Below are positions 62,413-64,000 of a DNA stretch of 64,000 nucleotides, piece after piece (position 1 is the first letter of the stretch; each line of letters starts with the position of its first letter). The notes below the pieces were generated by a model. That model made no database searches and was not told the DNA's origin. It worked only from the letters and a program-made list of their open reading frames with translations. The stretch spans positions 94,526 through 158,525 of the forward strand of contig JAWLHE010000011.1 of NCBI GenBank assembly GCA_041690495.1. Direction: 5' to 3'. Source of the stretch: DATAAP01 sp041690495. Lineage in GTDB: Bacteria; Pseudomonadota; Alphaproteobacteria; CACIAM-22H2. The position numbers and the translations under genes are program-made.

Positions 62413-63768
62413 ATGACCGAAGCCCTGCGACACCTGCTTGCCACCCCGGTTCCGCGCTACACAAGCTACCCGACCGCGGTGCAGTTCAGCCCCGACATCA
62501 CGGGAGAGACGTATTCCGCCTGGCTGCACGAGATCGACCCGGCGCGGCCGGTTTCGCTTTACGTCCACATACCGTTCTGCCGAAAGCTTTGCCATTACTG
62601 CGGCTGCAACACGAATATCGTGGCGCACTACGGACCGGTCGAGGAGTTCCTTGCTGCGCTCGAGCAGGAAATGGCGCTGATCACGGCCTATGCGCCGGGG
62701 CGCCTCACCTACGGCCATCTACACTTCGGCGGCGGCACGCCGACCATTGTCAGTCCAGAGCATTTCCGCCGGCTCTGCCGCTCGATCGATCATCACTTCG
62801 TCCGTGGCAGCGATGCAGAACTCGCGGTGGAAGTCGACCCGCGCACGCTGGCCGACGAAATGGCCGCCGCCCTCGCCGATGCCGGAATCAATCGTGCAAG
62901 TCTAGGCGTTCAGGACCTGGACCACGCGGTGCAGGTCGCCATCAATCGGATCCAGCCGTTCGAGACCGTCGCCGCGGCGGCTGCCAGCCTGCGCCGGGTG
63001 GGCATTTCCGCACTGAATTTCGATCTGATCTACGGCCTGCCGCTACAGACGCTGGCCGGCTTCCTCGCGACCGTGGACAAGGCAGTGTCGCTGGAGCCGT
63101 CGCGCATCGCCCTGTTCGGCTATGCGCACGTGCCGTGGATGAAGAAGCACCAGAAGCTGCTCGAGCGCTACGAGCTTCCCGATGGCGAACTGCGCGAGGA
63201 GCTGAGTCGCCGTGCCGCAGAGCGGCTGGTGGAACATGGCTACGTATCGATCGGGCTTGATCATTTCGCGCGGCCGGATGATTCACTGGCGCGCGCGGCC
63301 TCCGCCGGGGAGCTACGGCGGAATTTCCAAGGCTACACGACAGATACCGCCCGGATCCTGCTCGCCTTCGGGCCGTCGGGCATCAGCCGCATGCCGCAAG
63401 GCTACGTGCAATCCGACGCAGCGGTACGAGGCTGGCGCGAAGCGGTCGCCTCCGGCCGCTTGCCGGTCGCGCGCGGCGTCAGACTCTCCCGCGAGGATCG
63501 GTTGCGGGCCGACGTGATCGAGACACTCATGTGCCGGAACGAGGTAGACCTGCGGGAAGCCACACTGCGGCACGGTGCAGGCACGCCCGAAACGGCGTTC
63601 GCGTCCGAGCTTGTCGCGCTGCGGCCTTTCATCGATGCTGGAGCGGCGACGATGGACGGCTATCGGCTCGCGATTACGGAAGGGGGTCGCATCTACCTGC
63701 GGCTCGTCGCCGCGGTTTTCGATCAGTATCTTTCGCGAGAGCAGACCCGCCACAGCCGCGCCGTCTGA
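62413..63768 (+). CDS. hemN: Oxygen-independent coproporphyrinogen III oxidase
   Basis: A 451-residue radical-SAM enzyme of the HemN family that converts coproporphyrinogen III to protoporphyrinogen IX without oxygen, supplying haem for the cytochromes encoded here. The N-terminal PVPRYTSYPTAVQFSP, the cluster motif CRKLCHYCGC, FGGGTPTIV, and LQDLDHAVQ-type GVQDLDHAVQVAINR are diagnostic. The ATG at 62413 is chosen; a GTG at 62407 is in frame but no ribosome site is seen before either. The perfect Fnr box is 35-48 bp upstream. Confidence 0.95.
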   Translation: MTEALRHLLATPVPRYTSYPTAVQFSPDITGETYSAWLHEIDPARPVSLYVHIPFCRKLCHYCGCNTNIVAHYGPVEEFLAALEQEMALITAYAPGRLTYGHLHFGGGTPTIVSPEHFRRLCRSIDHHFVRGSDAELAVEVDPRTLADEMAAALADAGINRASLGVQDLDHAVQVAINRIQPFETVAAAAASLRRVGISALNFDLIYGLPLQTLAGFLATVDKAVSLEPSRIALFGYAHVPWMKKHQKLLERYELPDGELREELSRRAAERLVEHGYVSIGLDHFARPDDSLARAASAGELRRNFQGYTTDTARILLAFGPSGISRMPQGYVQSDAAVRGWREAVASGRLPVARGVRLSREDRLRADVIETLMCRNEVDLREATLRHGAGTPETAFASELVALRPFIDAGAATMDGYRLAITEGGRIYLRLVAAVFDQYLSREQTRHSRAV

Positions 63769-63820
63769 CACGCAGCTTCGGCGTAAAGCATCTTCAGCCC
63801 GCAGCGAGCAGAATGGCAAG

Positions 63821-63844
63821 AGGAGCGGCCGACCGGCCGCTCCT
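63821..63844. terminator. Bidirectional terminator hairpin
   Basis: AGGAGCGGCC-GACC-GGCCGCTCCT is a perfect 10-bp stem with a 4-base loop between the convergent hemN and the truncated nor-like gene. It lacks a long T run, but in this position it is the obvious candidate for transcription termination from both sides. Confidence 0.7.
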
Positions 63845-63862
63845 CCGCTTTGGCGGTCCGCC

Positions 63863-64000
63863 CTACTCTGCGGCCGCCGGCAGGACCTGGACCGGCTGAC
63901 GCTGCCCGGTTTTGCGCTGGCCGAGCCAGAGCCGCAGCAGGAAGACGGCCAGCAGGATCGGCCCGACGCTGAAGACGATGTCGCCGGGCATGCGCAGCCA
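63863..64000 (-). CDS. Nitric oxide reductase large subunit-like C-terminus, truncated
   Basis: The last 45 residues of a membrane protein cut by the window edge: WLRMPGDIVFSVGPILLAVFLLRLWLG and a Gln/Arg-rich tail ending AAAE. The PGD..F..G pattern after an Arg, followed by a final helix, matches the C-terminus of haem-copper NO reductase subunits (NorB or quinol-type). Together with fnr, hemN and the napC-type remnant it suggests denitrification-linked genes continue to the right. The identity rests on a short segment only. Confidence 0.55.
   Translation of the reverse strand, partial: WLRMPGDIVFSVGPILLAVFLLRLWLGQRKTGQRQPVQVLPAAAE

Overview
This window looks like chromosomal DNA of a high-GC (roughly two-thirds G+C) alphaproteobacterium, most likely in the order Hyphomicrobiales (Rhizobiales). 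The inference rests on the gene families: a fixNOQP/fixGHIS-type cbb3 oxidase block, an FnrN/FixK-like regulator, AapJQM-type amino-acid transport, an HWE/HisKA_2 sensor kinase, DUF6455 next to hemN, and an orphan Bug-type binding protein. No rRNA, tRNA, CRISPR array or intact insertion sequence was seen. Coding density is high, with many 4-bp ATGA stop/start overlaps.

Region 1 (1-9.1 kb) starts with the end of a sensor histidine kinase, then a histidine-utilisation block. A creatininase-family gene, hutG and hutI run leftward with ATGA overlaps. hutF and hutU run rightward, followed at once by a heparinase-like lipoprotein and a small cupin. With hutH at 21.2 kb, the full hutH-U-I-F-G route (histidine to glutamate via formimidoylglutamate deiminase and N-formylglutamate deformylase) is present but split. 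Region 2 (9.2-15.2 kb) has a nitrate/sulfonate-type ABC importer carrying a palindromic intergenic repeat, a HisC paralogue, a small membrane protein and a LuxR-type regulator. Region 3 (15.5-23.9 kb) has two unknown exported proteins, aapJ-aapQ-aapM without an ATPase gene, divergent hutH, a TerB-like protein and a DUF938 methyltransferase-like protein.

Region 4 (24-35.8 kb) has a two-gene RND efflux pump and a leftward catabolic cluster under a divergent IclR regulator: two MaoC-type hydratases, an acyl-CoA synthetase, a Bug-type binding protein, a frameshifted Old Yellow Enzyme gene and a cyclase-family hydrolase. Region 5 (35.8-40.4 kb) has DedA, a dienelactone-hydrolase-like enzyme, a secreted PQQ-type sugar dehydrogenase, a small membrane protein and an unusual BRCT-like/HTH-like/TPR protein.

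Region 6 (40.4-45.3 kb) is the most interesting. A compact leftward operon joins a two-subunit periplasmic molybdenum hydroxylase to soxX-soxY-soxZ-soxA, with no soxB or soxCD here and a non-canonical SoxY C-terminus. A large sensor kinase and an RlpA-like protein follow.

Region 7 (49.3-64 kb) is a low-oxygen respiration island: ccoNOQP-ccoGHIS, a TauE/SafE-like protein, an FnrN-type regulator with the four expected cluster cysteines, a CBS-BON protein, the decayed remnant of a NapC/NirT cytochrome, DUF6455, hemN, and the C-terminus of what looks like a nitric oxide reductase large subunit at the right edge. Several TTGAY-N4-RTCAA-like boxes lie in the promoters of this island and point to shared Fnr/FixK control.
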